A stretch of 64,000 nt of DNA from Chlorobiota bacterium. Its GTDB lineage: Bacteria > Bacteroidota > Ignavibacteria > OLB7. The notes below the pieces were generated by a model. It ran no database searches. It saw only the letters and a program-made list of their open reading frames with translations, and was not told where the DNA came from. The stretch's first letter is position 1. Each line of letters starts with the position of its first letter. The position numbers and the translations under genes were made by a program. The DNA is taken from the NCBI GenBank assembly GCA_028287785.1, contig JAQBOZ010000024.1:62001-126000 (forward strand), in the 5' to 3' direction. Of the stretch, positions 1 through 9,097 are shown piece by piece.

Positions 1-107
1 TTCATTCGGTTATCGCGGAGGATGTTTTCTGGGATGTGATGGAAAATCTGAAACGGGCGGGGGCAAGCGATATCATCGTTATTCCAATCGAGACAATCAT
101 CGGATGA
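1..107 (+). CDS. hisG: ATP phosphoribosyltransferase, C-terminal fragment (partial at window edge)
   Basis: Only the last 34 codons are in the window. The fragment contains EDVFWDVMENLKRAGAS and ends IIVIPIETIIG, which matches the regulatory C-terminal domain of long-form HisG, the first enzyme of histidine synthesis (ATP + PRPP to phosphoribosyl-ATP). The presence of this domain suggests the long, HisZ-independent type. Its TGA stop overlaps the hisD ATG in an ATGA, as expected for translational coupling. The 5' part lies outside the window, so the start cannot be given. Confidence 0.85.
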   Translation, partial: HSVIAEDVFWDVMENLKRAGASDIIVIPIETIIG

Positions 108-1408
108 ACATCTATAATATCGAAGAGCTTTCGGAGAGGGAATATCGCGCGCTATTATATCGGAGAAATTCGGAGAATAACGACACGCTCGAAATCGTCA
201 GCGAAATCCGCGATCAGGTGCGGCTTCGTGGTGACGCGGCGCTGGCGGAATATTCCGAGCGTTTCGATGGCGTGCGCGTCGAACAATTCCGCGTGGATGA
301 GTCGATGCTTGAACGCGCGGCACGCCTGATCCCGGCCGCCATCCGCTCGGCGATGGAGATTGCGGCCGGAAATATCAGGCGGTTTCATGAGGCGCAGCAG
401 ATTGTGGAGGAGCCGGTGGAGACATTTCCCGGCGTCCGTTGCTGGCGCGAGCGGCGTCCCATCGGCACGGTTGGGCTCTATGTCCCGGCGGGGAGCGCGC
501 CTCTGCCATCGACGGTGCTGATGCTGGGAATTCCCGCCATCATCGCCGGATGCGGGCGGGCGCTCCTCTGTACTCCTCCCACGCGTTCGGGAGAGGCCGA
601 TGGATATGTGCTTGCCGCCGCACATCTGCTGGGCATTCGCGAGGTCTATGTGGTTGGAGGGGCGCAGGCAATCGCGGCGATGGCGTACGGAACCGAAACC
701 ATTCCCCGCGTCGATAAGATATTCGGTCCGGGAAACCGCTACGTGGCGGCCGCGAAACGGCTTGTCGCGGCCGATCCCGATGGCGCGGCGATCGATCTTG
801 TCGCCGGCCCGTCGGAGCTGCTGATCGTCGCCGATGGTTCCGCCAGCCCGTGCGTGCTTGCCGCCGACCTTTTATCGCAGGCAGAGCATGATCCCGATGC
901 GCGCGTGGCGCTTGCAACGCCTGATCGCGAGCTGGCGATTGCGACGCTGCGGGCGATCGAGCGGCAGTTGCCGGCGCTGCCGCGGCGCGGGATCATCGGC
1001 GCATCGCTCGAAAAAAGTTTTCTGCTCGTCACCCGGACGCTGGCGGAGGCGCTCGCCTTTTCGAACGATTATGCGCCGGAGCATCTGATTCTCAACGTGG
1101 AGGCGCCGGACGTTGCCGCGCGGGAAATCTCCTCGGCCGGCTCCGTGTTTCTTGGCCCGCATGCCCCCGTGACGGCCGGCGATTACGCGTCAGGAACAAA
1201 CCATACGCTTCCAACCGGAGGCGGAGCGCGTGTTGCGGGAGGGCTTGCGCTGGAATCGTTTCAGAAAATCATTTCGTTTCAGACCATCACCCGCGCCGGC
1301 CTTGAAGCGCTGGCCTCAACGCTGACGGCGCTTTCGGAAATCGAGGGGCTGGAGGCGCATCGTCGCGCCGTGACGATCCGCGCCGCAGGCAATGGAGCGG
1401 TTGCATGA
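104..1408 (+). CDS. hisD: Histidinol dehydrogenase
   Basis: A 434-residue cytoplasmic enzyme that oxidises L-histidinol to L-histidine in the last two steps of the pathway, using NAD and zinc. All catalytic positions known from E. coli HisD fall at the same numbers here: Gln259 and His262 in SQAEHD, Glu326 and His327 in PEHL, Asp360 in GDYASG and His419 near the C terminus. The start is an ATG overlapping the hisG stop by 4 nt, and the end overlaps hisC the same way. The length is typical and nothing looks broken. Confidence 0.98.
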   Translation: MNIYNIEELSEREYRALLYRRNSENNDTLEIVSEIRDQVRLRGDAALAEYSERFDGVRVEQFRVDESMLERAARLIPAAIRSAMEIAAGNIRRFHEAQQIVEEPVETFPGVRCWRERRPIGTVGLYVPAGSAPLPSTVLMLGIPAIIAGCGRALLCTPPTRSGEADGYVLAAAHLLGIREVYVVGGAQAIAAMAYGTETIPRVDKIFGPGNRYVAAAKRLVAADPDGAAIDLVAGPSELLIVADGSASPCVLAADLLSQAEHDPDARVALATPDRELAIATLRAIERQLPALPRRGIIGASLEKSFLLVTRTLAEALAFSNDYAPEHLILNVEAPDVAAREISSAGSVFLGPHAPVTAGDYASGTNHTLPTGGGARVAGGLALESFQKIISFQTITRAGLEALASTLTALSEIEGLEAHRRAVTIRAAGNGAVA

Positions 1409-2478
1409 GCGCGTTCGATATCGACCGGGTTCTCCGTCCGCACATGCTGGATCTGGAACCATACAGGAGCGCGCGCCACGATTTCAGCGACGGCGTGCTG
1501 CTGGACGCAAACGAAAACCCGTACGGGCTTGCGCCGGCGTGGGCGGGAAATTCCCTCAACAGATATCCCGATCCCGTGCAGAACGAATTATGCTCGCGGC
1601 TGGCCGATCTCAACGGCGTGGAGCGCGATTCGGTGTTCGTCAGCGCCAGCTCCGATGAGGCCATCGATCTGCTGCTCCGGCTTTTCTGCTCGCCCGGTCG
1701 CGATGCCGTGGCAATCTGCGAGCCGACCTACGGCATGTACCGCGTTGCCGCCGCCGTTCACGACGTGCGCGTGCTGGCAGTTCCGCTTGCCGATGGATTT
1801 CAGCTCGACGTGGCGGCGGTGGCCGATAGATGCGCGGGGGATATTCCGCCGAAGCTGATCTTCTGCTGCTCGCCGAATAATCCCACCGGCAATCTTCTCG
1901 ACGGTGGAGAAATCGTCCGACTCTGCTCCGCCGTCGATGCGGTTGTCGTGGTTGATGAGGCGTACATCGAGTTCGCGGATGCGGAATCGCTGGCCCGGCG
2001 CGTGCGCGGAATTCCGAACCTGGTTGTGATTCGGACGCTCTCGAAAGCGTGGGCGCTTGCGGGCGTCCGCATAGGATATGCGATTGCGTCGCCGCGATTG
2101 ATCGGGTATCTCCGGAAGATCAAGCCCCCGTACAACGTCGGCTCGCTCGCGGCGGCGGTGGCGCTGGAAACGCTTGCCGATCCCGGGAGGATGCGTCGCG
2201 TGATTGATGAAGTGGCTGCCGAGCGGGAGCGGGTTGCCGGTCTGCTGCGAGGGCTGCGGTCGATTGAAACGGTCTATCCGTCGAATGCGAATTTCCTGCT
2301 GATCAAATGCGCCGGCGCCACGGAGCTTCAGCGGCGGCTTGCGGCCACGGGGATTATCGTGCGCGACCGGAGCATGGAGCCGGGCCTTTCCGGGTGTCTC
2401 AGAATCACCATCGGCACGCCGCGGGAGAACGATCTGCTTATCTCCGCGCTGACCGCAATGGAGGGGATGACGCCGTGA
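1405..2478 (+). CDS. hisC: Histidinol-phosphate aminotransferase
   Basis: A 357-residue fold-type I PLP aminotransferase that converts imidazole acetol-phosphate and glutamate to histidinol-phosphate. The PLP-binding lysine is Lys214 in LSKAWALAGVRIGY, the E. coli position. The CSPNNPTGN and VVDEAYIEF motifs that hold the cofactor are intact. It overlaps hisD upstream (ATGA) and hisB downstream (GTGA), so translation is probably coupled. Placement inside the his operon separates it from other aspartate-family aminotransferases. Confidence 0.97.
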   Translation: MSAFDIDRVLRPHMLDLEPYRSARHDFSDGVLLDANENPYGLAPAWAGNSLNRYPDPVQNELCSRLADLNGVERDSVFVSASSDEAIDLLLRLFCSPGRDAVAICEPTYGMYRVAAAVHDVRVLAVPLADGFQLDVAAVADRCAGDIPPKLIFCCSPNNPTGNLLDGGEIVRLCSAVDAVVVVDEAYIEFADAESLARRVRGIPNLVVIRTLSKAWALAGVRIGYAIASPRLIGYLRKIKPPYNVGSLAAAVALETLADPGRMRRVIDEVAAERERVAGLLRGLRSIETVYPSNANFLLIKCAGATELQRRLAATGIIVRDRSMEPGLSGCLRITIGTPRENDLLISALTAMEGMTP

Positions 2479-3569
2479 AAAAAGTGCTGTTTATCGACAG
2501 GGATGGAACGCTGATTGTCGAGCCGCCGGACGGGCTGATCGATTCGCTGGAAAAGCTCGAGCTGATCCCCGGCGTTCTTCACGGTCTGGGGATGCTGGCG
2601 CGCAACGGCTACGAGCTGGTGATGGTCAGCAACCAGGATGGGCTTGGAAGCCCTGTGTATCCAGCCTCCGCGTTCGATATCGTGCAACTGAAACTTCTCC
2701 GGTTTCTGGAGGGGGAGGGAATCCGGTTTGCTGAAATTCTGATCTGCCCGCATACGGTTGCCGATTGCTGCGCGTGCCGGAAGCCGCTGGCGGGGCTTGT
2801 GACAGATTTTCTGAGCGCCAATCGCATCGACTTTGAACGCTCGTTCGTGCTGGGAGATCGCGAAACCGATGTGCGGCTCGGGCGCGCAATCGGCTGCCGC
2901 GCAGTTCTCCTCGGCGAATCCACGGAGAGCGATGCGGATTTCGTGACGGCCGATTTCCGCGACGCCTGCGGCTGGATCATCCGTCGCGACCGATACGCGC
3001 GCGTGGAGCGGAGAACGAACGAGACGGCGATCGTCGTCGAGGTACATCCCGATGGAACCGGCGTGTGCGATATATCGACCGGGATCGGCTTCTTCGATCA
3101 CATGCTGGCGCAGATCGCGCGCCACTCGGGGTTCGATATCGCGATCCGCGCCGATGGAGATCTTCATGTGGATGAACACCACACGGTGGAGGATACGGGG
3201 CTTGCGCTCGGCGAGGCGATTCTCCGCGCGCTTGGAACCAAAAGGGGAATCGGTCGATATGGTTTCGTGCTGCCGATGGATGACGCGCAGGCGCGGATAG
3301 CGATCGATCTCGGGGGACGGCCGTTTCTGCTGTTCGATGCCGAATTTCGGAGGGAGCGGGTCGGGGCTTTTCCGACGGAGCTTACGGAGGAATTCTTCCG
3401 GGCATTTTCCAACGCGCTCGGCGCAAATATCCATATCGCCGCAACCGGGCGGAACGAGCATCACATCATCGAATCGATCTTCAAGGGGGTGGGACGCGCG
3501 CTTCGCGACGCCGCATATCGCGATCCGATGGTGAGCGGCGAGCTGCCATCGACGAAGGGGATATTATGA
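2475..3569 (+). CDS. hisB: Bifunctional histidinol-phosphatase / imidazoleglycerol-phosphate dehydratase
   Basis: A 364-residue fusion of two pathway enzymes, as in E. coli HisB (355 aa). The N-terminal HAD phosphatase (about residues 1-165) shows LFIDRDGTL with Asp8/Asp10 and a Cys/His zinc cluster, CPHTVADCCACRK. The C-terminal dehydratase (about 170-364) has the metal-binding HVDEHHTVEDTG and NEHHIIESIFKG motifs. I chose the GTG at 2475, which overlaps the hisC stop in GTGA; the reading frame stays open further upstream, but that part lies inside hisC and looks nothing like HisB. Confidence 0.96.
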   Translation: MKKVLFIDRDGTLIVEPPDGLIDSLEKLELIPGVLHGLGMLARNGYELVMVSNQDGLGSPVYPASAFDIVQLKLLRFLEGEGIRFAEILICPHTVADCCACRKPLAGLVTDFLSANRIDFERSFVLGDRETDVRLGRAIGCRAVLLGESTESDADFVTADFRDACGWIIRRDRYARVERRTNETAIVVEVHPDGTGVCDISTGIGFFDHMLAQIARHSGFDIAIRADGDLHVDEHHTVEDTGLALGEAILRALGTKRGIGRYGFVLPMDDAQARIAIDLGGRPFLLFDAEFRRERVGAFPTELTEEFFRAFSNALGANIHIAATGRNEHHIIESIFKGVGRALRDAAYRDPMVSGELPSTKGIL

Positions 3570-4153
3570 TCGGGATTATCGATTACGGCGCCGCCAATAT
3601 CCGTTCGGTGTGCAACGCGCTGGAGCGTATCGGCGCCGGGAGCTTCGTATCGGGCGATCCCGCGCAACTCGATCGGGCCACAAGGCTGATACTTCCGGGG
3701 GTCGGCTCGGCGAAAAGCGCAATCGGCATGCTTCGAAGCCGGGGTCTTGCCGAATGGATTCGGCTCAACGGAAAACCGCTGCTCGGCATCTGTCTGGGAA
3801 TGCAGCTCCTGTATGAATATTCGGACGAAGGGAGCGCGCCATGTCTCGGGATGATGAAGGGGACGATTCATCGATTTACCGGAAATGACATCAAGGTTCC
3901 GCATATCGGATGGAATACCGTGCGCCCCACGATTCCCGAGCCTCTGTTTTCCGGGCTGGAGGATGGCGCATATTTCTATTTCGTTCATTCATATTTCGCG
4001 GCGATATCCCCGCAAACCGTTGCCGTTACTGATCACGGCGGGGAATTTTCGTCGGTTGTGGCGTGTGGGAATATTCGCGGCGTGCAGTTCCATCCGGAGA
4101 AATCCGGTCCCGCCGGCCTGCGGCTTCTACGCAATTTCATCGAACACTGCTGA
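3566..4153 (+). CDS. hisH: Imidazole glycerol phosphate synthase, glutamine amidotransferase subunit
   Basis: A 195-residue class I glutamine amidotransferase that supplies ammonia to HisF. The triad is visible as Cys76 (GICLGMQLLYE), His176 and Glu178 (GVQFHPEKSG). The start ATG overlaps the hisB stop. HisH and HisF form the heterodimer that makes imidazole glycerol phosphate and AICAR; here hisA sits between the two genes, the common H-A-F order. After the stop there is a 76-nt gap, the largest spacing in the operon. Confidence 0.97.
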   Translation: MIGIIDYGAANIRSVCNALERIGAGSFVSGDPAQLDRATRLILPGVGSAKSAIGMLRSRGLAEWIRLNGKPLLGICLGMQLLYEYSDEGSAPCLGMMKGTIHRFTGNDIKVPHIGWNTVRPTIPEPLFSGLEDGAYFYFVHSYFAAISPQTVAVTDHGGEFSSVVACGNIRGVQFHPEKSGPAGLRLLRNFIEHC

Positions 4154-4229
4154 TTGCGTTCGCGACAATGGATCTCGGTTGCGGCGGCGCGCCGAACAAT
4201 TATCTCACGGAAAATCCCGGCAGACATTT

Positions 4230-4988
4230 ATGAAGATTTATCCCGCCATCGATATCTACGAGGGGCGATGCGTCCGCCTGCGCCAGGGAGATTTTGATGA
4301 TTCCACGGTCTACTCCGGCCATCCGGCGGACGTTGCCCTGCGGCTCCATTCGGCCGGCTTCCAACATCTGCACGTGGTCGATCTTGACGGCGCGCGGCGG
4401 GGGTGTCCGGTCAATCATGCGGCGATTGCGGCGATACTCTCCATCACCGGCCCGCGCGTGCAGATCGGCGGGGGCGTGCGTGCAACCGGGGACGTGGAGG
4501 CGCTGCTGAATCTCGGTGCGGATCGCGTGGTGATCGGCAGCGTTGCGGTCACCAGCCCGGAGCTTCTGAGCAAGTGGATCGAGCGTTTCGGAGCCGAGCG
4601 GATTCTGGTGGCGATCGACACGCGCGCCGGCGATGTGGCGCTTGCCGGCTGGGAGGAGCGTTCGAACCGCGCCGCGCTTTCGGTTGCGACGGAGATGGCG
4701 GAGATCGGAGTGCGGGCGATAATGTGTACCGATATCGAGCGCGATGGAATGCTCAACGGGCCGAACATCGAGCTGTATCGAACGCTGCGCGATCGGCTTC
4801 CCGATATCGAGCTTACGGCGTCCGGCGGAATCACCACGCTCGATGATCTTGAATCGCTCTCCGCCATCGGAGTCGGCGCGGCGATCGTCGGGAAGGCGCT
4901 GCACGATGGGATACTTCCACCGGCCGAACTGCGCGACTGGGAACGCCGCTCGAACATGCGGGCCGCCGGGGAGCTGTCACGATGCTGA
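4230..4988 (+). CDS. hisA: ProFAR isomerase (phosphoribosylformimino-AICAR-P isomerase)
   Basis: A 252-residue (beta/alpha)8 barrel that opens the ribose ring of ProFAR to give PRFAR. The general acid/base pair is Asp8 (YPAIDIYEG) and Asp130 (VAIDTRAG); two phosphate-binding halves, IGGGVRATGD and TASGGITTLDD, are present. The frame is open upstream to 3885, but that part overlaps hisH and lacks similarity, so the ATG at 4230 followed by KIYPAID is the start. The last 7 nt overlap hisF. Confidence 0.96.
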   Translation: MKIYPAIDIYEGRCVRLRQGDFDDSTVYSGHPADVALRLHSAGFQHLHVVDLDGARRGCPVNHAAIAAILSITGPRVQIGGGVRATGDVEALLNLGADRVVIGSVAVTSPELLSKWIERFGAERILVAIDTRAGDVALAGWEERSNRAALSVATEMAEIGVRAIMCTDIERDGMLNGPNIELYRTLRDRLPDIELTASGGITTLDDLESLSAIGVGAAIVGKALHDGILPPAELRDWERRSNMRAAGELSRC

Positions 4989-5737
4989 CCCGCAGAATCA
5001 TCCCCTGTCTGGACGTGAAGGATGGGCGCACCGTGAAGGGGATACGCTTCGAGGGATTGAGGGATGCCGGCGATCCGGTCGATCTTGCGCGCCGCTACTG
5101 CGATGACGGCGCCGATGAGCTGGTGCTGCTGGATATCGGCGCGACGATCGAGGGACGCGGGCTGTTTCTGGAGATCGTGGCGAAGGTTGCCAGGGCCGTT
5201 CAGATCCCATTTACCGTTGGGGGCGGGATCGGGAGCGCCGGGGATGTGCTGCGGGCGCTGCATGCCGGCGCCGACAAGGTATCGCTCAACAGCGCAATCG
5301 TCAGGCGGCCGGAGTTGATCGAGGAGGTTACGGAGCTGGCCGGCTCGCAGGCGATCGTCGCCGCGATCGACGCGCGGAGGAGCCGAACCGGCTGGAGCGT
5401 CATGACGCGAAGCGGTTCGGCGGCCGGGCCGGCTGATGCCGTGGAGTGGGCGCAGGAGGCCGCGCGGCGCGGCGCGGGAGAATTGCTTGTCACATCGATC
5501 GATCGGGACGGCTCCGGCGAGGGATACGATCTCCAACTGCTTCAATCGATCACCGGCGCGGTCTCGGTGCCGGTGATAGCATCGGGTGGCGCCGGTCGCG
5601 ACGTTCACCTGCGCGATGCGCTCACGATCGGCGGCGCGGACGCGGTGCTGGTTGCGGGCATCCTCCATTACGGCCGGACGACGATTCCGGCGCTGAAACA
5701 CTATCTGGCAGAGCAGAATATCCCGATCCGGCCATGA
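4982..5737 (+). CDS. hisF: Imidazole glycerol phosphate synthase, cyclase subunit
   Basis: A 251-residue (beta/alpha)8 barrel, paralogous to HisA, that uses ammonia from HisH to turn PRFAR into imidazole glycerol phosphate and AICAR. Catalytic Asp11 (CLDVKDGR) and Asp130 (AAIDARR) are both present, with the phosphate motifs [11 protein letters not shown] and IASGGAGR. The ATG at 4982 overlaps the end of hisA by 7 nt, and the stop overlaps hisIE by 4 nt. Confidence 0.97.
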   Translation: MLTRRIIPCLDVKDGRTVKGIRFEGLRDAGDPVDLARRYCDDGADELVLLDIGATIEGRGLFLEIVAKVARAVQIPFTVGGGIGSAGDVLRALHAGADKVSLNSAIVRRPELIEEVTELAGSQAIVAAIDARRSRTGWSVMTRSGSAAGPADAVEWAQEAARRGAGELLVTSIDRDGSGEGYDLQLLQSITGAVSVPVIASGGAGRDVHLRDALTIGGADAVLVAGILHYGRTTIPALKHYLAEQNIPIRP

Positions 5738-6381
5738 ATATCGATCGACTCGATTTCGAAAAACTTGACGGGCTGATTCCCGCGATCGTTCAGGACGCGG
5801 CCACGCACCGCGTGCTGATGCTCGGCTTTATGAATCGCGCGGCGCTGGAGTTGACGCTGGCCGATGGCCTGGTGACGTTCTGGAGCAGAAGCAGGAACAC
5901 GCTCTGGCGAAAGGGGGAGACCTCCGGCAACACGCTTGCGGTGGTCTCCATCGATCATGACTGCGATTGCGACGCGCTGCTGATCCGGTCGATTCCGGCG
6001 GGTCCGGCATGCCACACCGGCGCCATCTCCTGCTTCGCGAATTCATCGGCGCGGCGGGATGGCCCCGATATTCTCGCTGAGCTGGAGCGGACGGTGCTCG
6101 ACCGGCGGGCGCGGATGCCGGAGGGATCGTATACGGTCGCGTTGTTCGCCGCCGGTCGCGCGCGGATGGCTCAGAAGGTGGGGGAGGAAGGGGTGGAGGT
6201 GGTGATCGCCGCCCTGGAGCGCGCTTCGCCGCGCATTGCCGAGGAATCCGCCGATCTTCTCTACCACCTGCTTGTGCTTCTGGTCGACTGCGGCCACCGG
6301 CTGGAGGATGTTTCCGATATCCTTCGGGCGCGTTTCGGTGGCGGGGTCATCCCACCGGCCGCGGGCGGGGATGCCATATAG
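5734..6381 (+). CDS. hisIE: Bifunctional phosphoribosyl-AMP cyclohydrolase / phosphoribosyl-ATP diphosphatase
   Basis: A 215-residue fusion carrying out steps 2 and 3 of histidine synthesis. The N-terminal cyclohydrolase (about 1-115) has the metal- and zinc-binding [10 protein letters not shown] and [12 protein letters not shown]. The C-terminal MazG-like helical pyrophosphohydrolase (about 125-215) has [16 protein letters not shown] and [14 protein letters not shown]. The frame is open upstream to 5446 inside hisF; the ATG at 5734, which overlaps the hisF stop, is the real start. It is the last gene of the operon; a hairpin follows about 35 nt later. Confidence 0.95.
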   Translation: MNIDRLDFEKLDGLIPAIVQDAATHRVLMLGFMNRAALELTLADGLVTFWSRSRNTLWRKGETSGNTLAVVSIDHDCDCDALLIRSIPAGPACHTGAISCFANSSARRDGPDILAELERTVLDRRARMPEGSYTVALFAAGRARMAQKVGEEGVEVVIAALERASPRIAEESADLLYHLLVLLVDCGHRLEDVSDILRARFGGGVIPPAAGGDAI

Positions 6382-6846
6382 AATATCGGTTCATCCAATT
6401 CATCCACGCTGCAACGAACGGCCACGCACCGGAATGGGCGCGGCCGTTTGTAGCGATGCCACGTCTTCGATGATCTCAAGCTCCATTGGAGCGTACCGTT
6501 CGGCACGGATGCGGGGAGCGGGAGCTGGGAGCATTGTTGCTACAACCGGCGCGCTCCTCTGGAGCTTGAAGAGTGAAGAAGGGATCGCCGATCGATGATT
6601 GTTCAGCAGATGGAAGACTGGATTCAACCTGAGTCACTGCCGGTGTGCCCCCACGTTTGAAATATGAAATCGATAGCGGTATACTTGCGTCCGCTAGGGA
6701 TGCGGCATCGCGCGTGCGCGACATCCATCCCGGCCAGTGCGCTCAATCGATTTACCGCTCGCTCCGAACAATTTTCACAATCGATATCCTGTCCGCGTCA
6801 CGGCATTCCGGTCGCGGTTTCCACTACATTCGAAGAGGAGTTCACC
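6382..6846. other. Intergenic region between his operon and the transglutaminase/Het-C gene
   Basis: About 465 nt with no convincing gene. It holds the hairpin at 6417-6449. Short open frames here are the upstream extension of the next gene, whose ATG at 6847 is preceded by AGAGGAG. No tRNA or clear promoter was seen. Confidence 0.6.
6417..6449 (+). terminator. Hairpin after hisIE, likely his operon terminator
   Basis: AACGGCC (6417-6423) pairs with GGCCGTT (6442-6448), followed by only a short T stretch. It lies 36 nt past the hisIE stop, so it is a reasonable but weak rho-independent terminator. Confidence 0.45.
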
Positions 6847-8493
6847 ATGTGCCTGTCCGAACATTCCTTTGGCAATACCGATCGCTGGAACTGGGATGGC
6901 GATGAGATCATCCACGAGTGCATCATCCCCTCATCCCGTCCCATTCCCGGCGTTCATCCGACGCGGGAGTATGATATCGACGTGCGCGAGTTCATGGTCT
7001 CCAAGAACAACGAGGTGATGAACCGCGCGCTCAGGGAGAAGCTGCGGGCGTATGTCACGGAGCGCATGGCCGACGGCTGGGATTTCTTCAACTCCCGTTC
7101 CGACGGGGCGTTCGATTTCCGCGCCTCGATGGTGGCCGGCTTCGTCTCCGATACCATCAACTACAAGTCGCGCAGGGTGCGGAAGAACGGGCCGCGCGAT
7201 CCCTGGCTTTTTCCGGACGAGACGCTGACGGCGACGGAGGGGGATTGCGAGGATCGGGCGATTCTGATCGCCTCGCTGATGCTCTGCTCCGGGATCAGCG
7301 GCTATAACATCAGGATCGCGGTCGGCAATGTGAAGGTGGTCGAGAATGGGAGGGAGCATCTGTTCGATCACATGTGGGTGATGTACAAGATGGAGAGCGG
7401 TCACTGGACGGTGATCGAGCCGCTGGTTGTGCACGCCGCCGAAATACAGCTTCGCGATGGCGAGGAGATGGACGCCCCGGCCGGCAGAACCTATGCCGAC
7501 TATATCCCGTCGTTCGTCTTCAACGATGCTCATCTCTGGTGTATCCGCCCGCAGCGGGAGACCGCGTCGATGCAGACCGGCGACTGGAAGGGGATGATCA
7601 TGAAGAGCTGGAAGACGATGAACCCACGTTTCGGCGGAGAGGTTCACAAGACCATTCTGAACGAGGCGCTCTGCGGCCTGGGGGGCTCGGCGCAATGGGC
7701 GCTCGACGGGCTGAACCGCCACTTCCGCCGCATCCTCTTTCTCAGCCCCATTGTCGACGATGTCGACAACCTCTTCAGGACCAGCTACAATCCGCTCGAC
7801 CATTTCGATAACGGGCTGATCGATGAAAGCTGGGCGCGCGTCGGGGAGCGGCTGGCGGGCTTCCGCTCGAACAACCGTGCGCGGCTTGATGATTTCGCGT
7901 TCGCCGCTCACGCCATCTCTGATTTCTATTCGCACACATCCTATCTCCATTTCGCGGCGATCAACAATCCGGGGGATGCGCTGGCGCATGCCGAGCCGTA
8001 CGATCCGCGTACCGGCAGCCTGCCTCCCGGCACCATCGTCTACGATGCGCCTTCGAAGTTCGATCTGGGGTCCGGTCACTTTTCGATCAACCCGAAGTGG
8101 AGGAAGCCGCTGACGGATATCCCCCGGCTCTGGAACGGGCGGATTATCTCGGGGCGATACGGTCAGAAGGGGGATTCACATGGGATCTTCGAGGGGATTT
8201 CCTACATCCCCGACAGCATCGAGAACGACAAACGGTTCGAGGAGAAATGGTCGCTGCCGCATCACAACCAGCTTGCGGTGGACGGTCCTGCTCCCGATGC
8301 CCAGCACGCGCTTTATACCACGGGAAACAGCGGGCCGCTGGACCGGCACAGCTACGCCAATCAATATCGCTGGCGGAGAAACACCGCGGTGCTTCATGTC
8401 CGGAAGGCGTTTCTGGAGAACTGGAATTCCACACCGCTGGCATGGGCCAGGCCGGCCGCGCTGGCGGAGGTCACGGCGTGCATGAGAGCCTGA
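6847..8493 (+). CDS. Transglutaminase-like protein fused to a Het-C/zinc-phospholipase-like domain
   Basis: A 548-residue protein without an obvious signal peptide. The N-terminal part (about 60-200) looks like a transglutaminase-fold cysteine peptidase: Cys134 in GDCEDRAILIASLML, His175 in DHMWVMYK and Glu191 in TVIEPLV form a plausible triad. The C-terminal part (about 260-520) starts with HKTILNEAL (His267) and carries HAISDFYSHTSYLHF (His355, Asp359, His363), similar to the HTLEDFFAHSN signature of fungal Het-C and bacterial zinc-dependent phospholipase-C-like proteins. I chose the ATG at 6847 because AGAGGAG lies 6 nt upstream, although the frame is open to 6664. Function is unknown; both assignments rest on motifs only. 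Confidence 0.6.
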   Translation: MCLSEHSFGNTDRWNWDGDEIIHECIIPSSRPIPGVHPTREYDIDVREFMVSKNNEVMNRALREKLRAYVTERMADGWDFFNSRSDGAFDFRASMVAGFVSDTINYKSRRVRKNGPRDPWLFPDETLTATEGDCEDRAILIASLMLCSGISGYNIRIAVGNVKVVENGREHLFDHMWVMYKMESGHWTVIEPLVVHAAEIQLRDGEEMDAPAGRTYADYIPSFVFNDAHLWCIRPQRETASMQTGDWKGMIMKSWKTMNPRFGGEVHKTILNEALCGLGGSAQWALDGLNRHFRRILFLSPIVDDVDNLFRTSYNPLDHFDNGLIDESWARVGERLAGFRSNNRARLDDFAFAAHAISDFYSHTSYLHFAAINNPGDALAHAEPYDPRTGSLPPGTIVYDAPSKFDLGSGHFSINPKWRKPLTDIPRLWNGRIISGRYGQKGDSHGIFEGISYIPDSIENDKRFEEKWSLPHHNQLAVDGPAPDAQHALYTTGNSGPLDRHSYANQYRWRRNTAVLHVRKAFLENWNSTPLAWARPAALAEVTACMRA

Positions 8494-8530
8494 ACGCCGT
8501 CGCCTGACTATGACATCCTGCCTCAAACGT

Positions 8531-8566
8531 CGAAGGGCTTCCACCGGTATCGGAGGAAGCCCTTCG
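8531..8566. terminator. Perfect 12-bp hairpin between convergent genes
   Basis: CGAAGGGCTTCC (8531-8542) is the exact reverse complement of 8555-8566. It lies between the ends of two convergent genes (8493 + and 8597 -), so a two-way terminator is likely, although the T-tract is poor on both strands. Confidence 0.55.
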
Positions 8567-8596
8567 TGCGATTGATCGATTGCGGCGCGCGGATCG

Positions 8597-9061
8597 TTAC
8601 GCCGCCGCCCCGGCTGCCGCGGTTACGGCGACCGGGACCGCATGGAACGCGATCGCGAGCCGGTTCCAGGCGTTGATCGCCGCGATTGCGAACGTCAGCT
8701 CCGTCAACTCGACATCGCTGAACTGCAGGCGCGCATGTTCGAACTCCTCGACGGGGACCTGCTGATCCTTCAGCACCGTCACCGTCTCGGCCCAGGCCAG
8801 CGCCGCCCGTTCGCGATCGGAGAAGAAGGGAGTGTCGCGCCAGATCACCACGCCATTCAGCTTGCGATGGTCCTCTCCAAGCGCATCGGCATCGCGCCAG
8901 TGAAGGTCGACGCAGTACGGGCATCCGTTGATCTGCGAGACCCGGAGGTAGATCAGATGCAGCAATCCCTCCCCGAGGGAGGTTGTCTTGAGATGGCCGG
9001 AGAGCGCGTTAAGCTGCCGGTAGGCCTCCGGGGCCAGCCTGGTATATGGCAGACGGGGCAT
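8597..9061 (-). CDS. AhpD-like carboxymuconolactone decarboxylase family protein
   Basis: A 154-residue protein with the CxxC-x3-H redox motif of the AhpD/CMD family in NGCPYCVDLHW, preceded by EGLLHLIYLRVSQI and followed by the helical ALAWAETVTVL segment. Members are small peroxidase-like oxidoreductases; this type (about 150 aa, single domain) is widespread and usually of unknown substrate. The start ATG has AAGGAT upstream. It lies 36 nt after the DinB-like gene on the same strand and may be co-transcribed with it. The Ala/Val-rich tail after residue 140 is low complexity. Confidence 0.85.
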   Translation of the reverse strand: MPRLPYTRLAPEAYRQLNALSGHLKTTSLGEGLLHLIYLRVSQINGCPYCVDLHWRDADALGEDHRKLNGVVIWRDTPFFSDRERAALAWAETVTVLKDQQVPVEEFEHARLQFSDVELTELTFAIAAINAWNRLAIAFHAVPVAVTAAAGAAA

Positions 9062-9097
9062 GGATATCCTTGATCTGATTGAATTGGTTCGCGGATG

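Noticed and set aside
2307-2474. Upstream extension of the hisB frame
   Set aside because: It overlaps hisC, encodes Arg/His-rich sequence without HisB similarity, and the GTG at 2475 is placed exactly on the hisC stop.
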